Source: Caballeronia sp. GAFFF1 (lineage in GTDB: Bacteria > Pseudomonadota > Gammaproteobacteria > Burkholderiales > Burkholderiaceae). Taken from it: a stretch of 64,000 nt of DNA. Location of the stretch: NCBI RefSeq assembly GCF_023630705.1, contig NZ_JALQEM010000020.1:62001-126000 (forward strand), given 5' to 3'. This document shows positions 8,414 to 15,798 of this stretch, one piece after another (the first letter of the stretch is position 1; the number at the start of each line of letters is the position of its first letter). The notes beneath the pieces are model-generated. The model saw nothing but the letters and a program-made list of their open reading frames with translations. It had not been told where the DNA came from and ran no database searches. Position numbers and translations under genes: made by a program.

Positions 8414-8788
8414 CAACTTAACCGCGACAGCATCGGACAGCACGTCCTCACCGCGAACTAGGCGCAGCCACCGACCGACGACTTGTGCCAACGACAGACG
8501 ATTCTCTCGTGTCCGGGTGCCAACCCGGTTCTGAATATCCCGCGACGCGCCGCGTCTGTTAGTCGCCACGGAACGTCGGTTTCTTGAAGGTCGAGCCAGT
8601 GTAGGTCGAACGAAGGCGAGCAGTGGAACCCGTTGCCTGCCATTGGCAGGCGCAATCTGCGTTTGAGTCTCAAGTCGGGCGCGTTTAAGTCGGGTGAATA
8701 CACATCGGGCCACGTGATGGCGACCGGACATGAAGACGGCGTTTTCGGCCCCTCCTGCTCCGGAGAACCTATCTTTTGGAGCGTATTC

Positions 8789-8983
8789 ATGCCGTATTTG
8801 CTGTACCTACAAGAATTAGCCGAACTGCTCGGACGTAGCCACGGGACGATTAAGAAGGATTTAAGACGCAACCCCATGGCGGTACCGCCCCAGGCACATG
8901 TCCCCGGCGCACGTCTGCTGCGCTGGCGCCGGGCGGATGTCGAGTCGTTGTTTGCTGGATTCATGGTCGGAGGTGGCGAATGA
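8789..8983 (+). CDS. Small helix-turn-helix (AlpA/MerR-like) protein
   Basis: Predicted 64-residue DNA-binding protein. The N-terminal half reads as a winged helix-turn-helix (LAELLGRSHGTIKKDLRRN, residues 10-28). The C-terminal half, LLRWRRADVESLFAG, is typical of the last strand and helix of AlpA/Xis-type or plasmid helix-turn-helix proteins. The start at 8789 has GGAG 7 nt upstream; the frame remains open further upstream without protein-like sequence. The stop overlaps the next start as ATGA, coupling it to the RepA-like ATPase. It is probably the cassette's transcriptional regulator; an accessory replication role is possible. Confidence 0.75.
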   Translation: MPYLLYLQELAELLGRSHGTIKKDLRRNPMAVPPQAHVPGARLLRWRRADVESLFAGFMVGGGE

Positions 8984-9900
8984 ACTCCTTCCCCGCCCTT
9001 AAACTCAATATCCGGCATGTCCTGACGACACCGCCGCCTGCGTTGAACCACGTCCTGCCCGGGTTGCTGGCGGGCACCGTGGGCGCACTGATTGCACCGG
9101 GCGGCGTGGGCAAGACCATGCTACTGACGCAAATCGGCTGTGCGATTGCCGCCGGACTGCCGATTCTTGGTGGAGCGCTAACCGGTTCCAATGTTGCGCC
9201 CGGCAAGGTTGTGCTATTGCTCGCCGAAGAGCCCGCAGGAGTCTTACATCACCGGCTGCACGGTGTCACCGAACAACTGAAGCAGTCCATGGCGCCCCCG
9301 AGCCACGACAAGCTGCAAGACCTCCTCACGCATTTGGATGGCAACCTGGACATTTATCCGCTGAGCGGGCGCGGGTCATTGGCCCGCTTCGGCGACGGCG
9401 CGGAGGAATACCGGCAACTGGTTGCGCTGTGCAAAGGTGCGCGCCTTGTCATTTTTGACCCTTTGCGACGCTTTCACGACAGTGACGAGAACGATACGGC
9501 GGCGATGACTGCCATCGTCAGCAAGTTCGAACGGCTCGCGCATGACACCGGCGCCGCAGTCGTTATCGCGCACCACGCCAACCGGATGTCGATGACAACC
9601 GGCGGCGGGGAGCATGCCTACGCGTCCCGAGGCTGTACAGCGCTGACGGATGGGGTACGCTGGCAGGCGAACCTTTCCCCCGTGTCGGAGGTGTTAGCCA
9701 GCGAGTTCCGCATTCCCAAATCCGAACTCCGTCAGTGTGTGCGACTGGACACCCCCAAAACCAACTACGTTGGTACTTTCGAGACGGTTGTGCTGCGCAA
9801 AGCTCAGCACTCGGGAGCCATGACGCTGTGGCAGCCCGAGGGCACACCGAAGCAGTCTTCGGCGCCACGAAAGACACGCACGTCGGGGACAACGCGATGA
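8980..9900 (+). CDS. RepA-like hexameric helicase (RecA-fold ATPase)
   Basis: RecA-fold ATPase of 306 residues in the AAA_25/RSF1010-RepA group. Walker A is APGGVGKT at about 40-47. A Walker B-like strand, LVIFDPLRRFHD, is near 157-168, and a strand ending VVIAHHAN near 190 matches the His/Asn sensor seen in RepA helicases. In IncQ plasmids RepA is the 5'-3' replicative helicase that works with RepC and RepB'. The gene overlaps its neighbours by 4 nt on both sides (AlpA-like gene upstream, RepC-like gene downstream), the compact arrangement of a plasmid replication cassette. No MobA/RepB primase gene is seen nearby, so replication would need a host or distant primase. Confidence 0.82.
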   Translation: MNSFPALKLNIRHVLTTPPPALNHVLPGLLAGTVGALIAPGGVGKTMLLTQIGCAIAAGLPILGGALTGSNVAPGKVVLLLAEEPAGVLHHRLHGVTEQLKQSMAPPSHDKLQDLLTHLDGNLDIYPLSGRGSLARFGDGAEEYRQLVALCKGARLVIFDPLRRFHDSDENDTAAMTAIVSKFERLAHDTGAAVVIAHHANRMSMTTGGGEHAYASRGCTALTDGVRWQANLSPVSEVLASEFRIPKSELRQCVRLDTPKTNYVGTFETVVLRKAQHSGAMTLWQPEGTPKQSSAPRKTRTSGTTR

Positions 9901-10886
9901 CGCTACCAGTTCGAGACAAGCGCATCGTGCGATATGACCCGATGTTGCCGAGTACTGGACTGTTCGGCTCGGTAGGCAATGGGAACCGGCCAAAGCTGGA
10001 TGTCAAATGTGCTTTCGGCGGTGTCGTTTGGCGTCTGCGCGGGCCTGACCGCCTTGGAATTCCCGAGCAGACCCTGCTGCTCGTACTTCTCGAATTGGCA
10101 GAAGAACAGTATGGCCAGGCGCAGCAAAAAATTGACGACTGGGCCCCCATCGAAACGGCGCTCTATCGCGAACCGGACGCGCATCCTCTTACCGCATTTC
10201 ACCGGCAAGGTCCGCCTGCTCTAGCCACGCTGTGTGTCAGCTACGCAGAGCTGGCGCAACGCTGCGGACGCACGGCTGAGGGCGGCAGCGCTGCAAAGCA
10301 GATTCGCCGTGAGCTCATGCGAATGAGCGAGGTGACCATCTGGGCGGTGATGGGAAACCAGGAGTTCAGCTCGCGGCTGCTCCACTGGCGCCTGGGCGAC
10401 GGACACGGCGCGCAGGTTATATTGAATGCGCGACTGACCGAGATTCTCATCGGCCGGCAATATTCGCCCGTTTCTCTGCAAGAGCGCCTGGACCTCAAAT
10501 CGGATATTGCACGCGCATTGCATTGCGCCCTGTCGGTCCGAATCCGCCAAAAAAAGACCATGTGTTTCAAGCTCGATACACTCGCTCCCTATGTCTGGTG
10601 CGAACCGGACGTGGCCGATGCGACAGTTCGTCGGCGGCGCCAACAGTTGCGTGCCGCGTTGTGCGAACTCGACGGATTGCGCGGATGGTCAGTCCGAACG
10701 AGGTCAGGAGAGCCGTTGGAGCGGGCCGATAGCGTTCGTATCTGCCGCAAAGCGACCACGCCTGGAGGCCCGGGGCCGGCTCTTTCTCAGCGCAAGCCTA
10801 CCGTGCAACAGTTGCCGAAGCCTGTCGCAAAGCCAGGCGACAAGAAACCGCAAACCATTGCGGATGTTTCGTCGCTCTTTGCATGA
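9897..10886 (+). CDS. RepC-like replication initiator
   Basis: Protein of 329 residues starting at an ATG that overlaps the RepA-like stop (ATGA). Its position after a RepA-like helicase, its size and its helical, Arg/Gln-rich composition fit the winged-helix replication initiators of IncQ-like replicons (RepC). Regions reading TEILIGRQYSPVSLQERLDL and RRRRQQLRAALCELD look like the paired winged-helix segments of such proteins, but there is no diagnostic catalytic motif in this family. The last ~60 residues are Pro/Lys-rich and probably disordered. An inverted repeat (GAACCGCC at 10,890-10,897 and GGCGGTTC at 10,932-10,939) follows the stop. The RepC label is inferred mainly from context and should be treated as moderate. 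Confidence 0.6.
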   Translation: MTLPVRDKRIVRYDPMLPSTGLFGSVGNGNRPKLDVKCAFGGVVWRLRGPDRLGIPEQTLLLVLLELAEEQYGQAQQKIDDWAPIETALYREPDAHPLTAFHRQGPPALATLCVSYAELAQRCGRTAEGGSAAKQIRRELMRMSEVTIWAVMGNQEFSSRLLHWRLGDGHGAQVILNARLTEILIGRQYSPVSLQERLDLKSDIARALHCALSVRIRQKKTMCFKLDTLAPYVWCEPDVADATVRRRRQQLRAALCELDGLRGWSVRTRSGEPLERADSVRICRKATTPGGPGPALSQRKPTVQQLPKPVAKPGDKKPQTIADVSSLFA

Positions 10887-10964
10887 GTCGAACCGCCCTG
10901 TATGGGGTCGCAGCTTTCGGCAGTTCCTGCCGGCGGTTCCCGTCGTATGTCGACCTCGAGTCGA

Positions 10965-11270
10965 TTAGCGGCGTACGCGCGTCGCAAGCGCCTTGAATAT
11001 GGCGACTACTACTGACCTGATGGTTACGTCATGGTACGTGTCCGCCGTATTTACTGACTCTCCTTCGCGCGCCGGCAGGCCTCGAATGACCCTGAACCTT
11101 CGACGCGCCCACGCGCGCCGTGCCGCCCGGGCGAATGCCCTTTCAGCTTCTTGAGGCGTATCTGCGGTGATTTCTGATTCGTGGCCATCGATGTACCCGG
11201 ACAGCTCATAACCCGATGGCCGTTGCGTGAGCCATGCAACATAGCCCCAGGAAAAGACTTCGGTTGCCAT
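10965..11270 (-). CDS. Hypothetical protein, last gene of small minus-strand operon
   Basis: Open frame of 101 residues beginning MATEVFSWGYVAWL, with an N-terminal mixed region, a helix rich in Ala and Arg around 40-60 and no motif I recognise. It starts 6 nt after the stop of the preceding minus-strand gene and ends facing the RepC-like gene, so it reads as the last gene of a five-gene string. The tight spacing supports it more than its own sequence does. Confidence 0.5.
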   Translation of the reverse strand: MATEVFSWGYVAWLTQRPSGYELSGYIDGHESEITADTPQEAERAFARAARRAWARRRFRVIRGLPAREGESVNTADTYHDVTIRSVVVAIFKALATRVRR

Positions 11271-11276
11271 TGTTCG

Positions 11277-12059
11277 TTACCTGGTGTTCTTCACGCGGGA
11301 AAAGGCCGCCACGACAAGACGTACAACCTCGACGATGTTGTCTGCGCCGGCAACCGGAACTTCTTCCAACTCCTGCCGGAGGTCGCGGGTATGAATGAGC
11401 ACACGTGCTACTTTGTCGACAATGCTCACATCCAACCGTGCCTCCTCCACGTGATTGGAATCTCCCGCCTCTCTACGCACAACAAGGACTGTAGCCGCGC
11501 CCGCACTCGGATAGGGGCTCGGCGGTGTAATGTATCCGCCAGATTCCATCGCCTCCAACGCGCGTCTCCACAGGTCAGCCCTCGGGTCAGTTTCACAGAC
11601 TGCCACGTATGTCGGCTCGGGTTCTCCGAGCTCACAGAGGCCAGCGTAAATTTGCACGGAAGTACGCGACCATTCGGCGGCCCAGGCGTGCGCCATTTCG
11701 CGCAACCAGCGATAGTTCTTTTCGTCAGCTAGCGCCTCAAGCGGCGTGACATCGCCGAGGTTGCCTTGCTTTGAAGACAGGTAGTCAAGCCGACACGCTG
11801 GTGGGGCGGGAACGAGAATCCGGCAGATGGACTGCAAGCGTTTCCGGTCGACGCAGGGGTCCGCAAGTAGGGAGGGAAAATACTCGACACCATCGACGGC
11901 TATCGAGAAGGCGCTCCCGACCGCGACCATCTGTGCGACGCGCCGGCCACCTACACCCAGTCGCTCGCAGAACTCGTTTAACGTCAGCAGCTGTTTTGTT
12001 CGCACCATTTCACGACGTGCGGTTTGCGCCTGTCGGTGGATTTCCTCGCGAAACGTCAT
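11277..12059 (-). CDS. Hypothetical protein with possible Xre/MbcA-like antitoxin region
   Basis: Protein of about 260 residues. The start at 12,059 has GGAGGG about 5 nt upstream, an excellent ribosome site; an in-frame ATG at 12,125 lacks one. Residues ~20-70 look like a helix-turn-helix (LLTLNEFCERLGVGGRRVAQ). A following stretch, LGDVTPLEALADEKNYRWL, resembles the W/P-x-L-G-x-x-P-L pattern of the MbcA/ParS/Xre antitoxin C-terminal domain. The C-terminal half is unassigned. No RES-domain toxin is visible beside it, so a toxin-antitoxin pair is not supported. It lies 66 nt downstream of the HAD-like gene in the same direction. Confidence 0.65.
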   Translation of the reverse strand: MTFREEIHRQAQTARREMVRTKQLLTLNEFCERLGVGGRRVAQMVAVGSAFSIAVDGVEYFPSLLADPCVDRKRLQSICRILVPAPPACRLDYLSSKQGNLGDVTPLEALADEKNYRWLREMAHAWAAEWSRTSVQIYAGLCELGEPEPTYVAVCETDPRADLWRRALEAMESGGYITPPSPYPSAGAATVLVVRREAGDSNHVEEARLDVSIVDKVARVLIHTRDLRQELEEVPVAGADNIVEVVRLVVAAFSRVKNTR

Positions 12060-12125
12060 GTTTCCCTCCTGCGTCCGATTCAGGGACGCGAATATTCGCT
12101 TGACCGGACGGTCAGCAACGAACAC

Positions 12126-12623
12126 TCAGACCATCGGCTGCTCGCCAAATCGCTCAACCAAGCGCAATTGGAACAATTCAATGGCGGCCGGGTCTCCCGT
12201 TCCAGACTCCGTCTGGCAGTGAATCAGGCGGTCGTGGTAACCGAGAACTCCATCGCGCCGGTCGTCCACGGCAAGCCATGACGCGATGTTGTGACGGCGC
12301 GCGTAGCGAAGAATCTGCACACCTCGATGACGGGTCCGCCATAACGCCGCCTCCTCGAGTTCTACCTCGTAGGTAGCGCCGGTCACGCGTCGGCGCAGAC
12401 CTTCCACGCGAATCGAATCGCGTGCATGCTCAAAGCAGAGACACCAGTCGGTTGAGAGGACGGTTCCGATTTTCGAATACGACTCAAGCAGCTCGGGTAA
12501 CGTCGGCGCAAAGTCGAACAGCTCAATCGTGCCAGGCGCGCTGCTTACAATGCCATGTGCAGTAACGTAGGTATCGCCTGGATTCAGTACGCCGTCGTAG
12601 TCGAGAAAAAGCACCTGTCGCAT
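12126..12623 (-). CDS. HAD-superfamily protein
   Basis: Protein of 165 residues with the HAD motif I LFLDYDGVLN near the N-terminus (Asp nucleophile and acid-base Asp two residues on), a motif II-like STDW near residue 61, and a motif IV-like DDRRDG in the C-terminal half. The short, capless form resembles the HAD domain of bacterial RNA-repair and related conflict proteins (PF18143-like). The reaction would be phosphohydrolysis of an unknown substrate. The start at 12,623 follows the upstream small gene as TGACATG, meaning translational coupling. An ATG at 12,641 exists but would overlap that gene. Confidence 0.75.
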   Translation of the reverse strand: MRQVLFLDYDGVLNPGDTYVTAHGIVSSAPGTIELFDFAPTLPELLESYSKIGTVLSTDWCLCFEHARDSIRVEGLRRRVTGATYEVELEEAALWRTRHRGVQILRYARRHNIASWLAVDDRRDGVLGYHDRLIHCQTESGTGDPAAIELFQLRLVERFGEQPMV

Positions 12624-12624
12624 G

Positions 12625-12753
12625 TCAGGCCCTAGTCGCATCTGAGAACGACCGGAGCTTTTCGCGCAGCTCCTGCTCGGTCCGCTGCAGGCTCAGGCGA
12701 AACTCACGGTCGCACAGTACAAGATGGTGGACCGCAGCATCTTCGGTATGCAT
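12625..12753 (-). CDS. Small 42-residue protein between two operon genes
   Basis: A short frame starting MHTEDAAVHHLVLC. It fits exactly between the stop of the preceding gene (12,756) and the start of the HAD-like gene, with which it shares a TGACATG junction. The C-terminal part is a Arg/Glu/Leu-rich helix. The fit is the main evidence; the upstream ribosome site (GGTAAG) is weak. Function unknown. Confidence 0.4.
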   Translation of the reverse strand: MHTEDAAVHHLVLCDREFRLSLQRTEQELREKLRSFSDATRA

Positions 12754-12755
12754 TC

Positions 12756-13103
12756 TTACCAGCCAAGTAGTTGCTGAACTCGCGCCATAACCCAACGCTG
12801 TTCCGCCGCCGACAAATCCCAGAGGCCGGTCGTCACTTTTCGTTCGACCCCTTCGCGTGTGCGTGCAAGATTGAACTTCCGCGTCCACGACGGGTTTTCC
12901 GATTCCTTGCGTGTGCAGTACGACGCAAGCTGCTCAGCTAAATCGTCGCATGCTTTATATCGCTCGAGCAGTTCTTCCTCAGTCAGCCCGGCATAGCATT
13001 TGCCGTCTATCAACCTGATGGCGAGTTTCGGATTTGCACCAGCCAACAAGGCGCGGAACAATTCACGCGGGAAATCGGCCGGAACTTTCTCGTCGGGGCA
13101 CAC
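12756..13103 (-). CDS. Hypothetical protein, first gene of small minus-strand operon
   Basis: Protein of 115 residues, acidic and helical, beginning MCPDEKVPADFPRELF and ending in RWVMARVQQLLGW. The start follows an AGGAGGATA ribosome site. No family recognised. The string running from this gene through the 42-residue protein, HAD-like protein, 260-residue protein and 101-residue protein has gaps of only 1-66 nt, so it is likely one transcript. Confidence 0.6.
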   Translation of the reverse strand: MCPDEKVPADFPRELFRALLAGANPKLAIRLIDGKCYAGLTEEELLERYKACDDLAEQLASYCTRKESENPSWTRKFNLARTREGVERKVTTGLWDLSAAEQRWVMARVQQLLGW

Positions 13104-13448
13104 GTTATCCTCCTACGTCTGTGATTCGCTACCAGGGTCCGCCGAAGCAAAGGAACGTCTGGTTCGGGCACCGACGAGCGCCAGTCGTCCGATGTCGGCC
13201 ATTCGAACAAGACCGCCCCTTCTGGAACCGTTCGGCAATTAAGCGCCCCCGACAATATCGACGCCGGTCAACGTCGTGAAAAGAGATGACGACCTGGTAC
13301 CCATGGCCTTCGCCAGGTCGGCAAGGGGAACGTAGGTTTGCCGAAACCCGAGCAGGTATTGAGGTGACACAACACGACAGGGTTGCCCGCGCAGCATGGT
13401 TTACTGAGACTCCAGCAAGCCAACGTTTTTCCAGTGAGCGATGCTCTC

Positions 13449-13661
13449 TCACTTCCAGCCGGCGGATTTCGCCAGCTGCTGAACCGACATGCCCGACTCG
13501 AGCAGGGGTGTACCAAAATATTCGGATATATACGCAAGAAACTCATCTGGCCGATATGACGACCGCGAACGACCACAACGATTTCGCCGGAAGTGCTTTG
13601 CAGGGTCGAGGCCGAGCGCCCCATCAAACTTTTTGGCGGCTACCTTGATGTCGATTTTCAT
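13449..13661 (-). CDS. Possible small basic protein
   Basis: Open frame of 70 residues beginning MKIDIKVAAKKFDGALGL. It has a basic middle and a C-terminus, LESGMSVQQLAKSAGWK, that could be a short helix-turn-helix. The ribosome site is weak. It lies alone between the five-gene string and the serine recombinase. The intervals 13,104-13,448 and 13,662-13,867 hold no other supported gene. Confidence 0.3.
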   Translation of the reverse strand: MKIDIKVAAKKFDGALGLDPAKHFRRNRCGRSRSSYRPDEFLAYISEYFGTPLLESGMSVQQLAKSAGWK

Positions 13662-13867
13662 ATAAGGCTCGAATGCGCTGCCTTTGCAAATCTCGTTCCG
13701 GTTTAAATACCACTGACCTCGCAGAGTATTCAGCGTACAAGCTCCAGGTCGAGTTCATACGTACCGTGGGAATCGTACACGCGCCCTCCGCAGTTCGCGA
13801 TTAGCAAAGCGTCATATCCGGCTCCCCGAGAGATACAAACTACTAATTGCAAGACGGGCGAAGAAAG

Positions 13868-13886
13868 CGGGGCTTATCGCCCCGCG
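13868..13886 (-). terminator. Terminator-like hairpin after serine recombinase
   Basis: On the minus strand GCGGGG-CGATAAG-CCCCGC is followed by TTTCTTC, about 10 nt past the recombinase stop codon. The stem is strong but the T-run is interrupted. Confidence 0.6.
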
Positions 13887-13895
13887 AATCATTTA

Positions 13896-15560
13896 CTACC
13901 TCCCGCTTACCTCCAGCACTGAGACGTGCCATTGCGTTGGGCGTGCGGCACCGGTTTCTACCCCGATGACGAACACCGTTTCCTCCTCGAACACCGGCGC
14001 TGTTTGCGAGACAAGGGCCACGACAGCTCCGGCACAGACGACTATTTTCCAGACGGACACGAATCGTGCTGGCCGGTCAACGAGCGTGATGCTCGTAAAC
14101 ACCCGCGACAGTACGGCCCGCGTCAATTCCACCGGTGCGTCAGCAGAAAAAAGCATCGGAATAGCATCGAGAGGACTAGCTTCTAGTTGCTTCCTGATGC
14201 TTTCGAAATCTAGCGACGCCGAATACGCGGTCAGTTGCGCCAGCTCATCCGCAAGTTGCTTGCGCTCGTCCCGCTGCTGCCTGTAGGCTTTTTCGAGAAA
14301 GTCGTCGTCGTCAGCCTCGAGTCGCCGCATTCTCTGCGCAAGACTGTCAAGCTGCCTTTCCGCGCGCGCTACTGCCAACTTCAGTTCGGCAATCCGGCTT
14401 TCATGCCCTCCGTGCAGTTTCGCTTCGAGCCGCCGCCTGAATTCCTGCACACGCCCATCGTCGAACATGAAGTTGAGCACATGCAAAAGTGCCCGTTCCA
14501 GCCCCTCCAAGGCGACGTAACTAACATGTTTCGGTGCGTCCGCCTTGGCAACTCGCCGCTGTTGTGCGCACTTGGCGCAATGCAGAGCTGGAGAAGAGCC
14601 GCCGGTCCTAACACTCATCGTCCCCAGACATATGCCACAGCTGACAAGACCGGCAAGCACATGCCTCCCACCACCACGAAATGGCCGCGAACTGGATTTC
14701 GCGTTGCACGCGTGCCATACCCTGTCCTCGACAATCCGCAGTGCCGGCCGCTGATATTCAACCGGCTCAAGCTTCCGCTTCTCCTTTATGGCCTTGGCCT
14801 TGCTAAAAGCGCTGCCGTTATAGACAAATAGGCCCCGATAGATGGTGTTACCCAGAAGCTGAAGCACGGTAGCGGGACGCCAGTATCCCCTTTCTTCGAG
14901 ACGTGGAGGCCGTGGACACGCCACGCCTTCGCGATTCAGGCGTTCGGCGATGGCGTTCAGTGAGTATCCCTGGAAACGCATCTGAAAAATTTCTTTCACC
15001 CACTTCGCCGTTTCCGGTTCGACCTCCCAAGTCGTGCCACCCTCGTTGTTTTTGTCACCCAGCTTGACCGCGCGATAGCCAAACGGCGCTTTCGCTATCA
15101 TGAAGCCGCGTTCGAGCTGACCTTGCATGCCTCGCACGACCCGGTGACTCGTCTCCCGCACGAAATGTGCGGCCATCAGCCCCGAGATGCCGAATTGCAA
15201 TTGCCAGCCGGGAATCGAAGTATCGAGCCCGTCGCACGCGATGAGGCGCACGTGCGTGCGTTCAATACGCTGCTCGAGATAGGCGAACTCCAGGCTCGCA
15301 CGAGCAAGACGAGCCAGCTCGTCGACGACGATTGCCTCGAATTCGCCCCTCTCCCATGCTGCGATGAACCGGTTGTATGCTGTCCGCTTCGCCAGTCCTT
15401 TAGCTTGCCCTGTTATTGCGGCGTCGACGTAAATGTGCTCGTCCGCAACGGTAAAACCTAGCTCCGCCGCTTTCTGTTTGGCACGACGCACCTGGTCGTC
15501 GATAGATGTCGGGCGTTGCTCTTGGTCTGAGTATCTTGCATAGATTGATGCTGGCCGCAT
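13896..15560 (-). CDS. Large serine recombinase
   Basis: Site-specific DNA recombinase of 554 residues. The N-terminal resolvase domain has YARYSDQEQRPTSIDDQ with S11 as the likely catalytic serine. The recombinase domain follows (roughly 150-290), then a zinc-ribbon pair (CGIC and CAKC, about 304-330) and a long coiled-coil region rich in Arg, Glu and Leu (about 365-440). This is the architecture of large serine integrases and of recombinases that move cassettes such as SCCmec. The start at 15,560 has an AGGGGA ribosome site. It is divergent from the KAP NTPase gene across ~240 bp. A piece of its recombinase domain is duplicated at 18,633-18,805. The island's own tRNA-Pro end is of a kind normally used by tyrosine integrases, so this enzyme may have brought only part of the island. 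Confidence 0.92.
   Translation of the reverse strand: MRPASIYARYSDQEQRPTSIDDQVRRAKQKAAELGFTVADEHIYVDAAITGQAKGLAKRTAYNRFIAAWERGEFEAIVVDELARLARASLEFAYLEQRIERTHVRLIACDGLDTSIPGWQLQFGISGLMAAHFVRETSHRVVRGMQGQLERGFMIAKAPFGYRAVKLGDKNNEGGTTWEVEPETAKWVKEIFQMRFQGYSLNAIAERLNREGVACPRPPRLEERGYWRPATVLQLLGNTIYRGLFVYNGSAFSKAKAIKEKRKLEPVEYQRPALRIVEDRVWHACNAKSSSRPFRGGGRHVLAGLVSCGICLGTMSVRTGGSSPALHCAKCAQQRRVAKADAPKHVSYVALEGLERALLHVLNFMFDDGRVQEFRRRLEAKLHGGHESRIAELKLAVARAERQLDSLAQRMRRLEADDDDFLEKAYRQQRDERKQLADELAQLTAYSASLDFESIRKQLEASPLDAIPMLFSADAPVELTRAVLSRVFTSITLVDRPARFVSVWKIVVCAGAVVALVSQTAPVFEEETVFVIGVETGAARPTQWHVSVLEVSGR
14757..14929. repeat. 173-bp direct repeat, intact copy inside recombinase gene
   Basis: Aligns without gaps to 18,633-18,805 in the same orientation, with roughly 85-90% identity by eye. 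It encodes about residues 211-268 of the serine recombinase. The pair brackets the KAP NTPase gene. Confidence 0.85.
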
Positions 15561-15798
15561 GTGTTCCCCTGTGAGTTGGTCGCTGCGGCGAGCTCGACCA
15601 AAAGGTCAAGCAACTCAGAAATCGGGCCTGGTATATCCATTGAATATGTCCTTTACTTGCCTCAGCCCAATGTATAGCGAACGGGAAAGTGAACCTTCAT
15701 AGAATCGCGTATTTACGAGCGTGAAAGGCATGGAGCCGGCTTCCGTGCCTCATACACCGGTTACACTGGCGCCCTAAAAAATAAAACGGACTCACTCG

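Larger units (their letters stand above)
7322..8788. other. 1.5-kb gene-poor region between Hsp70 operon and replication cassette
   Basis: Several short open frames exist on both strands, but none has a ribosome site, a compositional bias or a motif that I can support as a gene. The region holds a 9-bp-arm inverted repeat (8006-8027) and two copies of a ~59-bp repeat (8085-8143 and 8355-8413). It lies directly upstream of the AlpA-RepA-RepC-like cassette, so it is a reasonable place to look for an origin of replication or transfer. I see no tandem 20-22 bp iterons of IncQ type. Confidence 0.5.

Noticed and set aside
7331..8731. Several frames of 60-123 codons between the Hsp70-like gene and the AlpA-like gene
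   Set aside because: They overlap on both strands, are Arg/Ser/Pro-rich, lack ribosome sites and end inside the 59-bp repeats.
11277..12059. RES-Xre toxin-antitoxin pair
   Set aside because: Only an antitoxin-like stretch is present; no RES-domain toxin is adjacent and the protein is longer than usual.
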